Assembly (NCBI RefSeq): GCF_002217475.1
Contig: NZ_MUHH01000017.1
Coordinates: 668,917-718,322, forward strand
Direction of reading: 5' to 3'
Source of the DNA: Flavobacterium tructae
Lineage (GTDB): Bacteria > Bacteroidota > Bacteroidia > Flavobacteriales > Flavobacteriaceae
DNA: 49,406 nt
Part shown: piece after piece, positions 6,468 to 14,390 of the stretch
How positions within the stretch are numbered: position 1 is the stretch's first letter
How the letters are laid out: each line of letters begins with the position of its first letter
Notes under the pieces: generated by a model
The model's input: only the letters and a program-made list of their open reading frames with translations
What the model was told of the DNA's origin: nothing
Database searches by the model: none
Translations under genes and position numbers: made by a program

Positions 6468-9311
6468 TTAATGTGCAGCGAGCCAGTCTTTACCCATTCC
6501 AAGTTCAACTTCCAAAGGAACTGCCATCGTAAAGGCGTTTTCCATTTCGTGTTTGATCATAGGCTGAATTTTTTCGAGTTCATCATTGTGAACATCAAAC
6601 ACAAGCTCATCATGCACCTGAAGCAGCATTTTAGATTTCCAGTTTTCGTCTTTTAGTTTTTTATGAATGTTGATCATCGCGATTTTGATCACATCGGCAG
6701 CGCTTCCCTGAATGGGTGCATTTACAGCATTTCGTTCAGCAGCACTTCTAACCACTGCATTTGCCGAGTTAATGTCTTTCAAATAACGACGACGGCCTAA
6801 AATGGTCTGCACATATCCTTTTTCACGTGCAAATTCAATTTGCTCAGAAATATAAGATCTCAGTCTCGGGTAGGTTTTGTAATACGCTTCGATCAAAGCG
6901 GCACTTTCGCTGCGGGACAGAGAAGTCTGACTGCTCAGTCCAAAAGCAGAAACTCCATAGATAATTCCAAAGTTAACCGTTTTGGCATTGCTTCTTTGTT
7001 CGCGGGAAACTTCATCTAAAGGCACATCAAAAACTTTGGCTGCGGTTGCTTTGTGAATGTCTTCTCCGTTTTTAAAAGCGGCAATCATATTTTCTTCTCC
7101 GCTTAAAGCGGCAATAATTCTTAATTCTATCTGCGAGTAATCGGCAGAGATTAAAGTATAGTTTTCATCGCGTGCGACAAAAGCTTTACGAATCTGACGC
7201 CCTCTTTCGGTACGAATCGGGATGTTTTGTAAATTCGGATTGTTAGAACTCAAACGTCCTGTTGCGGCAACAGTCTGCATATAATCCGTATGAACGCGTT
7301 GTGTCTTTTTGTCCACCTGTTCCGGTAAAGCCAGAATGTAAGTGCTTTGTAATTTCACCATTTGACGCCAATCCAGAATTTCTTTTACAATTGGATTGTC
7401 GTTGGCCAAATAAGTTAAAACTTCCTCGCCGGTTGCATACTGACCGGTTTTGGTTTTCTTTTGTTTTGCTCCGCCAATTTTAAGTTTGTCAAACAAAATG
7501 TCGCCCAGCTGCTTAGGAGAAGCCAGGTTGAATTTTTCTCCGGCAGTTTCATATATCTTCTGCTCTAGCGATTTGATTTCAACATCCATTTCTTTTGACA
7601 TCGCCTTTAAAAACTCAACATCCAGACGAATTCCTTCTGTTTCCATGGCTGCTAAAACGCTTACTAGCGGAATCTCAATTTCGTCAAACAGTTTTTTAGT
7701 CTCGGTTTTGTCTAGTTCTGTAGTGAAAATTTCTTTCAGCTGTAAAGTGATATCAGCATCTTCGGCGGCATATTCCTTAATGTCTTCAAGGGCTACATCG
7801 CGCATTGAAATTTGATTTTTTCCTTTTTTGCCAATCAATTCCTCAATTGGTTTAGGAGCATATTTCAAATAAGTTTCCGATAAGATATCCATATTATGAC
7901 GCATATCCGGATTGATCAGGTAGTGCGCAATCATGGTATCAAAAAGTTTTCCTTTTACAGTTATGTCATAATTAGAAAGAATTTTTAAATCGTATTTTAA
8001 ATTCTGACCTATTTTTTCGATGTTTTCATTCTCAAAGAAAGGTCTGAATTTTTCAATTAAAACCTGAGCTTCTTCCTGACTTTCCGGAAACGGAACATAA
8101 AAAGCTTTTCCTTTTTCGTAAGAGAATGCAATACCAACCAATTCGGCGTGCAAAGCATCTAAACCGGTAGTTTCGGTATCAAAACAAACAGAAGTCTGGT
8201 TTTGCAGATTCTGTAAAAGTAATTTTATTCCCAGATCACCCTGAATCGCCTGATAGGAGTGAGGGGTATTTTCTAAAGTATTGTAAAAAGAAGTTCGGGT
8301 TGCTTCTGTATTTTCCTCGCTGGAGCCTCCTCCAAAGAGATCAAACTGATCTTCGTTTTTAGGCTGTGGTTTTTTATACAATTTAGCGTCAGAAACCGGA
8401 GCTGAAGTTGTTTCATTCTCGCCTCCTGTTTTAAACAAATTATCGAATTGTTCCGCCATTCGTCTGAATTCCAATTCCTGAAAGATAGCTTCGGTTTTTT
8501 CAATATCGGGACGTGTTAACTCATAATCGTTTTCATCAAAAGTTACCGGACAGTCTAATAAAATGGTAGCCAGTTTTTTAGATAACAATCCTTTCTCTTT
8601 ATTGGCCTCAATATTCTCCTTCATTTTTCCTTTCAGCTTGTCTGTATTCGCTAATAGGTTTTCCATTGTTCCAAATTCCTTAAGAAGCTTTTTGGCAGTT
8701 ACCTCGCCAACTCCCGGAAGTCCCGGAATATTATCGGCAGCATCACCCATCATACCAAGAAAATCGATCACCTGTTCGGGGCGTTCGATTTCGAATTTGG
8801 CCAAAACTTCAGGAACTCCCCAAATCTCAATCCCATTCCCCATACGGGCAGGCTTGTACATGAAGATATTCTCAGAAACCAATTGGGCAAAATCCTTATC
8901 GGGAGTTACCATAAAAACTTTATAATTCTGTTTTTCTGCTTGTTTGGCGATAGTTCCAATTAAATCATCGGCTTCAAAACCTGACTCTTCAATAATCGGA
9001 ATGTGCATGGCTTTTAATAATTCACATATATAAGGAACTGCAATTTTTATGGCTTCCGGTGTTACATCACGATTGGCTTTGTATTCCGGGAATAATTCGT
9101 TTCGCAAGTCACTTCCACCTTTATCAAAAGCTACAGCCAGATGATCCGGTTTTTCACGTTTGATAACATCCAAAAGCGAATTCATGAATCCCATGATCGC
9201 CGACGTATCCATTCCTTTAGAGTTAATCCTTGGATTTTTTATGAAGGCGTAGTAGCCACGAAATATTAAAGCGTAAGCATCAAGTAGAAAAAGGCGTTTT
9301 TGAGTTGACAT
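6468..9311 (-). CDS. polA: DNA polymerase I
   Basis: Full-length DNA polymerase I, 947 residues, for Okazaki-fragment maturation and gap filling in repair. The 5'-nuclease domain (1-295) has FLLDAYALIFRGYYAF, the metal-binding GFEADDLIGT (111-120), TPDKDF (136-141) and a helix-hairpin-helix at 192-210. The 3'-5' proofreading domain is catalytically complete: D378 and E380 in CFDTETTGLD, NLKYD (D441) and YAAEDAD (514-520). The polymerase has motif A SADYSQIELR (D724), motif B RSNAKTVNFGIIYG (773-786) and motif C QVHDE (898-902). Intact proofreading is notable because several other lineages have lost it. A low-complexity linker (about 300-345) separates nuclease and exonuclease. I found no clear TAnnTTTG promoter upstream. 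Confidence 0.98.
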   Translation of the reverse strand: MSTQKRLFLLDAYALIFRGYYAFIKNPRINSKGMDTSAIMGFMNSLLDVIKREKPDHLAVAFDKGGSDLRNELFPEYKANRDVTPEAIKIAVPYICELLKAMHIPIIEESGFEADDLIGTIAKQAEKQNYKVFMVTPDKDFAQLVSENIFMYKPARMGNGIEIWGVPEVLAKFEIERPEQVIDFLGMMGDAADNIPGLPGVGEVTAKKLLKEFGTMENLLANTDKLKGKMKENIEANKEKGLLSKKLATILLDCPVTFDENDYELTRPDIEKTEAIFQELEFRRMAEQFDNLFKTGGENETTSAPVSDAKLYKKPQPKNEDQFDLFGGGSSEENTEATRTSFYNTLENTPHSYQAIQGDLGIKLLLQNLQNQTSVCFDTETTGLDALHAELVGIAFSYEKGKAFYVPFPESQEEAQVLIEKFRPFFENENIEKIGQNLKYDLKILSNYDITVKGKLFDTMIAHYLINPDMRHNMDILSETYLKYAPKPIEELIGKKGKNQISMRDVALEDIKEYAAEDADITLQLKEIFTTELDKTETKKLFDEIEIPLVSVLAAMETEGIRLDVEFLKAMSKEMDVEIKSLEQKIYETAGEKFNLASPKQLGDILFDKLKIGGAKQKKTKTGQYATGEEVLTYLANDNPIVKEILDWRQMVKLQSTYILALPEQVDKKTQRVHTDYMQTVAATGRLSSNNPNLQNIPIRTERGRQIRKAFVARDENYTLISADYSQIELRIIAALSGEENMIAAFKNGEDIHKATAAKVFDVPLDEVSREQRSNAKTVNFGIIYGVSAFGLSSQTSLSRSESAALIEAYYKTYPRLRSYISEQIEFAREKGYVQTILGRRRYLKDINSANAVVRSAAERNAVNAPIQGSAADVIKIAMINIHKKLKDENWKSKMLLQVHDELVFDVHNDELEKIQPMIKHEMENAFTMAVPLEVELGMGKDWLAAH

Positions 9312-9445
9312 AAAAAAAATATTAGTCTGTAAAAATAATCAATTGGGTTTTAAAAACGATTCCATCTGAAAATTAATTTGTTTGAACGGTTTAAGAAATG
9401 CAGGTTGATCGTGACAGAGAAGCATAGCAGTATTTTTTAGAATAC

Positions 9446-9515
9446 GGGGCAATGCTTCTGTTGTTCCTAACATTAATAGGTGTTGTTTATTTTCAACACA
9501 GGAAATAAGAAGCCC
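9446..9515. other. Nested inverted repeats in the polA-peptide divergent spacer
   Basis: Within the 322-bp gap between divergent genes, GCTTCT (9454-9459) pairs with AGAAGC (9508-9513), TTCCT (9464-9468) with AGGAA (9500-9504), and the centre forms GTGTTG/CAACAC (9480-9485 with 9494-9499). GGGGC (9446-9450) could alternatively pair with AGCCC (9511-9515). There is no T-run. It may be a cruciform, part of the polA leader or a small RNA. Elsewhere in this gap I see only the promoter listed next. Confidence 0.35.
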
Positions 9516-9557
9516 TGATAGTTAATATGAAGTTAAAATGTCCGGGTTGGCTACTTT

Positions 9558-9592
9558 CTTCATTTTGTCTTCATATTACGAGGGTAAATTTG
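9558..9592 (+). promoter_or_regulatory. Promoter with CTTCAT direct-repeat operator (small secreted proteins 1-2)
   Basis: CTTCAT occurs at 9558-9563 and 9569-9574, exactly 11 bp apart (about one helical turn), as expected for a dimeric OmpR-type response regulator. The -7 box TAAATTTG (9585-9592) starts 16 bp after the start of the second copy; a TTTG at 9564-9567 is 17 bp before the -7 box. The same arrangement with identical spacing precedes the gene at 12390. Confidence 0.75.
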
Positions 9593-9633
9593 ATCTGTAA
9601 AATAAAAGGTATTAATATAAAAATGTAGAAATC

Positions 9634-9831
9634 ATGAGAAATTTATTGATGTTATTAGTAGCAGTTTTAGGAACCAGTGTTATGGTACATGCATTTCCGG
9701 CTAAAGATAGTAAAACGACTCCGGTCAAAGAAGTAAAAGCAACCAAACATCCTAAACACAAAGCGGATAAAAAAGTAAAATCAGCAAAAACGGCAGCTCC
9801 AAAAACAGAAGATCCAAAAGCAAAAAAATAA
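9634..9831 (+). CDS. Small Lys-rich secreted protein, copy 1
   Basis: A 65-residue protein: a 20-residue Sec signal (MRNLLMLLVAVLGTSVMVHA) then about 45 residues rich in Lys, Ala, Pro and Thr (TPVKEVKATKHPKHKADKKV and KTAAPKTEDPKAKK). The mature part has no cysteine or predicted globular core and is strongly basic. It has two paralogues at 9877 and 12390 sharing the signal sequence and a KADKK core. In composition it resembles enterobacterial Asr, an acid-induced periplasmic protein, though I cannot show homology. It is followed 45 bp later by copy 2 with no terminator between, so both probably use the promoter at 9558-9592. The adjacent two-component system is the likely regulator. Confidence 0.8.
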   Translation: MRNLLMLLVAVLGTSVMVHAFPAKDSKTTPVKEVKATKHPKHKADKKVKSAKTAAPKTEDPKAKK

Positions 9832-9876
9832 TACTATAAAAGCAAAAAAAAGATAAATCAATTTAAATTAAAAGTT

Positions 9877-10068
9877 ATGAAAAATCTAGTAATGTTACTC
9901 GTGGCAGTTTTAGGAACAAGTGTAATGGTTAGCGCGCAAACAGCTCCTGCACAGACAGCTCCTGCAAAAGAAGTGAAAGCAACTAAACATCACAAAAACA
10001 AAGCCGATAAAAAAATGAAATCGCTAAAAAGCGAAGCTCCAAAAGCAGAAACAACTAAAATGAAGTAG
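9877..10068 (+). CDS. Small Lys-rich secreted protein, copy 2
   Basis: A 63-residue paralogue of the preceding gene. The signal peptide MKNLVMLLVAVLGTSVMVSA differs from copy 1 at a few positions, and the mature chain begins QTAPAQTAPAKEVKATKHH. It contains the conserved KADKKMKSLKSEAPKAE segment and ends in TKMK. A short TAPAQ duplication appears after the cleavage site. The upstream 45-bp spacer carries no CTTCAT repeat or TAnnTTTG box, which supports cotranscription with copy 1. The terminator at 10151-10181 closes the unit. Function unknown; a periplasmic polycation that buffers acid or shields the envelope is inference from composition. Confidence 0.8.
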   Translation: MKNLVMLLVAVLGTSVMVSAQTAPAQTAPAKEVKATKHHKNKADKKMKSLKSEAPKAETTKMK

Positions 10069-10150
10069 GGAAAATTGTTTTCGTTTTGCTTTCAAAAAAT
10101 TGTACAGTGAGCAAAACAGAAGTAATGATTATGAGAATGCGGTTGAAGAG

Positions 10151-10181
10151 AGCCGGTAAAGAAATTTACTGGCTTTTTTTT
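10151..10181 (+). terminator. Terminator after small secreted protein copy 2
   Basis: A 10-bp stem AGCCGGTAAA/TTTACTGGCT (10151-10160 with 10165-10174, one G-U) with a GAAA tetraloop is followed by eight T. It separates the peptide unit from the response regulator gene, which therefore needs its own promoter; I could not identify a clear one in 10182-10258. Confidence 0.9.
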
Positions 10182-10258
10182 ATTCGTTAATTTTTTTAAT
10201 AATGCGCAACAATACTTTTTATAATTGCTTAAATTTAGTTGCGTTTAAAAGTTGAATT

Positions 10259-10933
10259 ATGAATATTTTGATTGTTGAAGATACGAAAGAACTTGCGGCA
10301 GAAGTTTATGATTTTCTGTGTAATGCAGGCTACATCTGTAAAATAGTTCACAACTGCAGTGATGCTCTGGAGGAGGTAAACAGTAATGATTATGATGCTA
10401 TGCTGCTGGACCTTGGTCTGCCTGACGGAGATGGATTTGAAGTACTGAAAACAGTTCGCAAAACGAAATCGAAAATGGCAGTTATTGTGCTTACAGCCCG
10501 TGGAGAACTGGATGACAGGGTAAATGGCTTACATCTGGGCGCCGATGATTATCTAACCAAACCGTTTGCTCTCACAGAGCTTAGTGCACGATTGTTTGCG
10601 GTTATTCGTAGGATGCACGGTTTTACTTTGAATAATTTAAGCATTCATGGTTTTTTATTGCAACTTCAGGATTATAAGGTGAGTTATAATGAAACGCCCA
10701 TTAATCTGACCAAAAAGGAATTTGATATTTTTCAGTATTTAGTCCTTAATAAAAACAGAGTAATTACGAGACTGCAATTGACAGAACATATTTGGGGAGA
10801 CATTCTGGAAGTCAATTCCGACTCTAATTTTATTGATGTCCATGTTAGAAATCTTCGAAAAAAATTAGACAAGCATACAGAAATTGATTGGTTTGAAACC
10901 GTTAGAAATGTAGGGTATCGTATAAACGAATAA
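10259..10933 (+). CDS. OmpR-family response regulator
   Basis: A 224-residue response regulator. The receiver domain (1-115) has the acidic pocket E7-D8, phosphoacceptor D51 (MLLDLGLPDGDGFEVL), T79 and K101 (DDYLTKPF). The C-terminal winged helix (about 125-224) has NLTKKEFDIFQYLVLNKNRV, the recognition region SNFIDVHVRNLRKKL and the wing TVRNVGYRINE. Such proteins bind 10-11-bp direct repeats as dimers, matching the CTTCAT repeats at 9558 and 12311. The sensor kinase gene follows after 12 bp. The genes on both sides encode small secreted proteins with those repeats, so they are its probable targets. The stimulus is unknown. Confidence 0.96.
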   Translation: MNILIVEDTKELAAEVYDFLCNAGYICKIVHNCSDALEEVNSNDYDAMLLDLGLPDGDGFEVLKTVRKTKSKMAVIVLTARGELDDRVNGLHLGADDYLTKPFALTELSARLFAVIRRMHGFTLNNLSIHGFLLQLQDYKVSYNETPINLTKKEFDIFQYLVLNKNRVITRLQLTEHIWGDILEVNSDSNFIDVHVRNLRKKLDKHTEIDWFETVRNVGYRINE

Positions 10934-10945
10934 ATAATACAGGTT

Positions 10946-12283
10946 GTGAAGATAAAACATCAATTGGCTATTTTTAATGCGCTGACAAGACTGTTGGTTA
11001 TTTTTATTTTATGGCTGATGCTGCCTATTTTGGTAGAAAATGTGGTGTACAGACATATCAATAACGGGCTGCTCGAAAAGAAGCAGAAGTTTATTGAACA
11101 TCTGAATCAGAATGAAATCGATGACTTTATTGAAAATTCAGGTGATTCGACCGAAACCTATTCACAGTTTTCAACGCTTCACAGCGAGTTTTTGGTGCTC
11201 TCAAAATCTTCTTTAAAACACGATCAGAAAAAACCTGTTTTTAGTAATGACTACCGAATTATTGAAGGAGAAGAAAACGAATACAGAATCTTGCAGTATC
11301 ATTTTACCTTCGGAAATCAGGGATACCAGCTCGAAATTGGAAGCAGTTTGGGAGAAGTAAAAGACCTTACTTTTATCATTCGCTTTTTTATTATTATCGT
11401 TTTTGTGGTAATATTATTGATTACTTTTTTTGCAGATACTTTTTATATCGAATACTTATTAAAGCCTTTTTATAAAATTATTGATACCAAGATAAGGCGG
11501 GTCAATGAGCCTGAAGCTTTTGATCATACTCCAATCAAAGTCAGGTCTCATGATTTTAGAGAACTCGATTCTGTTTTAAACCAAATGATGGATCGTATTG
11601 CGGAGCTTTTTAAAAAGGAAAAACAGTTCATATCAAATGTTTCCCACGAGCTGTTAACGCCAATTGCATTGCTCAAAAGTAAATTTGAGAACTTATTGCA
11701 AAATGAATCTTTAGATGATAATGCCATTGATAAAATTGCAGGAGCATTGAAAACATTAGATATGCTGAAAAAAATCATTAATAATTTATTGTTGATTTCC
11801 AGAATCGAAAACAATCAATATGAAGCCAACGAGAATATAAATTTTCATGAAATGGTTACCGATTTGCAGGAAGACTTACAGGATCGTATCGACGACAGAG
11901 AAATTCAGTTTTGGAATAAAATGAACCATCATTATGTTTTTACAGGAAACAAAACGCTGATTCATATTCTTATTTATAATTTGGTAACGAATGCCATAAA
12001 ATACAATAAACCTCAGGGTAGTATAATTGTTACGGATGGTTTTCAGGACCATAACTATTTTATTTCTATTGCCGATTCCGGTGTTGGGATGAATGATTTT
12101 CAAATAGAACAGATATTCAACAGATTTGCCAGACTTAGTTCAGATCAGGAAGGACAGGGGTTAGGGCTTGCTATTGCGGAGAGTATTGCTTCTTTTCATC
12201 ATATTGAAATTAAGGTCACGTCTGAGATTGATAAAGGAACCACCTTTACATTATTGTTTCCCGGAGAGCAAAAACATAATTAA
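10946..12283 (+). CDS. Sensor histidine kinase of the two-component system
   Basis: A 445-residue membrane kinase starting with GTG. Two transmembrane segments (about 13-33 and 142-165) bracket a periplasmic sensor of roughly 105 residues with no recognised fold. A juxtamembrane linker then leads to the HisKA domain with FISNVSHELLTPIALLKSKF (phospho-acceptor H234). The ATPase domain has the N-box NLVTNAIKYNKP (N349), DSGVGMND (377-384) and QGQGLGLAIAESI-type G2 box (around 404-412). Note leucine-leucine in SHELLTP where most kinases have SHELRTP; this is seen in some Bacteroidota kinases. It partners the response regulator 12 bp upstream. The downstream small secreted protein at 12390 has the same operator as copy 1. 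Confidence 0.95.
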   Translation: MKIKHQLAIFNALTRLLVIFILWLMLPILVENVVYRHINNGLLEKKQKFIEHLNQNEIDDFIENSGDSTETYSQFSTLHSEFLVLSKSSLKHDQKKPVFSNDYRIIEGEENEYRILQYHFTFGNQGYQLEIGSSLGEVKDLTFIIRFFIIIVFVVILLITFFADTFYIEYLLKPFYKIIDTKIRRVNEPEAFDHTPIKVRSHDFRELDSVLNQMMDRIAELFKKEKQFISNVSHELLTPIALLKSKFENLLQNESLDDNAIDKIAGALKTLDMLKKIINNLLLISRIENNQYEANENINFHEMVTDLQEDLQDRIDDREIQFWNKMNHHYVFTGNKTLIHILIYNLVTNAIKYNKPQGSIIVTDGFQDHNYFISIADSGVGMNDFQIEQIFNRFARLSSDQEGQGLGLAIAESIASFHHIEIKVTSEIDKGTTFTLLFPGEQKHN

Positions 12284-12310
12284 AAGTTAATTTTTTCAGA
12301 CAGGCCTAAT

Positions 12311-12345
12311 CTTCATTTTATCTTCATTTTGTGAGAATATCTTTG
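12311..12345 (+). promoter_or_regulatory. Promoter with CTTCAT direct-repeat operator (small secreted protein 3)
   Basis: CTTCAT at 12311-12316 and 12322-12327 (11-bp period), with -7 box TATCTTTG at 12338-12345, starting 16 bp after the start of the second copy. The geometry equals that at 9558-9592 base for base, while the flanks differ, so the spacing is probably under selection. In place of a -33 TTTG there is TTTA (12317-12320), suggesting dependence on an activator. Confidence 0.75.
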
Positions 12346-12389
12346 AGGTATAATAAATGAAGATAATAATAATCATAAAAACTAAAATC

Positions 12390-12575
12390 ATGAGAAAATT
12401 AGTAATGTTAGCAGTAGCTGTTTTAGGAACAGTTGCTATGGTGAACGCTCAAACAACTCCAGCAAAATCAGCCCCTGTAAAAGAAGCAAAAGCTCCTAAA
12501 AAAGAGAAAAAAGCAGATAAAAAAGCGAAAAAAGAAGCAGCCGCTAAACCGGAAGCAGCAAAAACACAAAAATAA
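12390..12575 (+). CDS. Small Lys-rich secreted protein, copy 3
   Basis: A 61-residue protein starting at the ATG aligned with its paralogues (the frame is open 11 codons further upstream, but the signal peptide begins here). Signal: MRKLVMLAVAVLGTVAMVNA; the mature chain starts QTTPAKSAPVKEAKAPKKEK and continues with KADKKAKKEAAAKPEAAK. It is even more Lys/Ala-biased than copies 1 and 2 and lacks their His residues. It is monocistronic, between its own operator-bearing promoter and the terminator at 12646. Together with copies 1 and 2 it brackets the two-component system. Function unknown. Confidence 0.82.
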   Translation: MRKLVMLAVAVLGTVAMVNAQTTPAKSAPVKEAKAPKKEKKADKKAKKEAAAKPEAAKTQK

Positions 12576-12645
12576 AAAGGTATAGTTTACTTCGGTAAAC
12601 ACATGTTGTGGATTTTAAAAGGTTTTAAAAATTTGGTAGAAAAAA

Positions 12646-12673
12646 AGCTGATAGAGTAATCTGTCAGCTTTTT
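12646..12673 (+). terminator. Terminator after small secreted protein copy 3
   Basis: Stem AGCTGATAGA/TCTGTCAGCT (12646-12655 with 12660-12669, one U-G pair), loop GTAA, then five T. Confidence 0.85.
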
Positions 12674-12753
12674 GTCATTAACAGCGTTAAATTTTTGATA
12701 ATAAAAAGTCATAAGATTTTCATTCTTTGTTACTTTGCTTAAAACTAAAAATA

Positions 12754-13989
12754 ATGATCCTTAAGTTTCTAATTCTTTGTGCTCTTCTATTGTTTATTGA
12801 GTACTATTCTTATCAGGCGTTTCGGGCCTTAATCAAGTTAAGATGGGTTTTAATTAGTTATCAGGTTATAAGTTTACTAATTCTAATTTTTATCATTTAT
12901 TCTTTTTCGCAAATTGACCGGTCTGTTGGACAAACGAAACAATTTATGTTTACAACAGGATTAATGCTATTGGTTTATGTGCCAAAAATTGTTCTTACGC
13001 TTTTTATGTTTGGTGAGGATATTTTTAGAATAGGGGTAAGCATCGTCAATTACTTCGTGTATAATGTTCCAAAAAAGGAAATGATGCCCGAGAGGAGAAA
13101 ATTTATCAGTCAGATCGCCTTAGGATTAGCAGCAGTTCCTTTTCTTTCCTTGATTTATGGAATATTTGAAGGGAAATACAATTTTAAGGTAATCAAGCAA
13201 ACTGTCTTTTTTCCGGATCTTCCGGATGCTTTTGATGGTTTTAAAGTTACTCAGATATCAGACGTTCACAGCGGAAGTTTTGACAATCCGGATAAAATAA
13301 ACTATGCTATTGATCTGATTAATGCTCAGGAATCTGATTTGATTTTGTTTACAGGAGATATTGTCAATACACATGCTAAAGAAATGCATCCGTGGCTGGA
13401 GACTTTTAAGAGAATAAAAAACTATAAATACGGGAAGTTTTCTGTTTTAGGAAACCATGACTATGGCGAATATGTAACCTGGCCTTCCGAAAAGGATAAA
13501 AAGGAAAATTTTGAAGAAATTAAGGGCCTTTATGGGCAAATTGGATTCGAGCTTCTGTTAAACGAACACCGATACATTCAAAAAGGAGATGACAAAATTG
13601 CACTGATTGGTGTGGAAAACTGGGGGAAGAATTTTGCGAAGTACGGAGATATAGATAAAGCCTCTCAGAATGTGTTTCAGGACGATTTTAAAGTGGTGAT
13701 GAGTCATGATCCGACACACTGGGAATACGTAATTAAAGATCATCCGAAAAATTTTCATTTAACCTTGTCAGGTCACACACATGGCATGCAATTTGGAATA
13801 GAAATTCCGGGTTATTTTAAATGGAGCCTGGCTCAGTATATTTATAAACAATGGGCAGGCTTATATGAAAATGCAAGTCGATATGTATATGTGAATCGTG
13901 GATTTGGTTTTCACGCATATCCGGGGCGTGTAGGGATTATGCCCGAAATAACCGTGATTGAACTAAAAAAGGGGAACAATGTGGCTTAA
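12754..13989 (+). CDS. Membrane-anchored metallophosphoesterase
   Basis: A 411-residue calcineurin-like phosphoesterase of the YkuE/YaeI type. Three or four N-terminal transmembrane helices (about 1-110, from MILKFLILCALLLFIEYYSY) are followed by the catalytic domain. All five metal-binding motifs are intact: TQISDVHSG, LFTGDIVNTH, VLGNHDYGEY, VMSHDP and LSGHTHGMQFG. I start it at the ATG at 12754; the longer open frame begins with a TTG inside the probable promoter (TTACTTTG at 12730-12737). Family members cleave phosphate esters, and YaeI in E. coli can act on UDP-diacylglucosamine, but the substrate here cannot be read from sequence. The next gene begins 74 bp later with its own -7 box. 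Confidence 0.9.
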   Translation: MILKFLILCALLLFIEYYSYQAFRALIKLRWVLISYQVISLLILIFIIYSFSQIDRSVGQTKQFMFTTGLMLLVYVPKIVLTLFMFGEDIFRIGVSIVNYFVYNVPKKEMMPERRKFISQIALGLAAVPFLSLIYGIFEGKYNFKVIKQTVFFPDLPDAFDGFKVTQISDVHSGSFDNPDKINYAIDLINAQESDLILFTGDIVNTHAKEMHPWLETFKRIKNYKYGKFSVLGNHDYGEYVTWPSEKDKKENFEEIKGLYGQIGFELLLNEHRYIQKGDDKIALIGVENWGKNFAKYGDIDKASQNVFQDDFKVVMSHDPTHWEYVIKDHPKNFHLTLSGHTHGMQFGIEIPGYFKWSLAQYIYKQWAGLYENASRYVYVNRGFGFHAYPGRVGIMPEITVIELKKGNNVA

Positions 13990-14003
13990 TTCGTTAAAAA
14001 TGC

Positions 14004-14011
14004 TACATTTG
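14004..14011 (+). promoter_or_regulatory. -7 box upstream of the thioredoxin-fold gene
   Basis: TACATTTG matches the Bacteroidota -7 consensus 52 bp before the ATG at 14064. No good -33 TTG is at the usual distance, so the promoter is weak or activator-dependent. Confidence 0.5.
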
Positions 14012-14063
14012 TATATAATTACCTCTTTTTAAAAGATTAAAAAAGAATTAAATTTTTGGTTTT

Positions 14064-14366
14064 ATGTCAAAATTTGGAGAACTTATAAATGCTCAAGTTC
14101 CAGTGTTGATTGATTTTTACACCGATTGGAACGAATCATCTGTATCAATGCATCCTGTAATTAAGGATGTTGCGGCTGCACTTGGCGATAAAGCCAAGGT
14201 GATCAAAATTGATGTGGATAAAAATCAGGAATTAGCAGAAGCACTGCGTATTAAGGGACTTCCTACTTTAATGATTTATAAAGAAGGGCAGATGATTTGG
14301 AGACAATCCGGCGAACTGGATGCGAATACAATTATAGGAATTGTTCAGGAACGATTTAATTTATAG
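14064..14366 (+). CDS. Thioredoxin-fold protein lacking the redox cysteines
   Basis: A 100-residue single-domain thioredoxin fold: VPVLIDFYTDW (12-22), KVIKIDVDKNQELAEALRIK and GLPTLMIYKEGQ with the cis-proline P67. The active-site WCGPC is replaced by W22-NESS, and the whole protein contains no cysteine, so it cannot act as a dithiol oxidoreductase. Length and secondary-structure order are otherwise normal. It may be a chaperone-like or scaffold thioredoxin. No neighbouring gene explains a partner: metallophosphoesterase upstream, convergent deacetylase downstream. Product identification of the fold is secure; function is not. Confidence 0.88.
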   Translation: MSKFGELINAQVPVLIDFYTDWNESSVSMHPVIKDVAAALGDKAKVIKIDVDKNQELAEALRIKGLPTLMIYKEGQMIWRQSGELDANTIIGIVQERFNL

Positions 14367-14390
14367 AATACTACTTCTTAAAGATATTAT

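Noticed and set aside
12727..12753. Longer N-terminus for the metallophosphoesterase from a TTG
   Set aside because: The extra codons lie on the probable -7 region, and the ATG at 12754 begins directly at the first membrane helix.
14064..14366. Active thioredoxin
   Set aside because: No cysteine at all in the protein; the active-site position reads WNESS.
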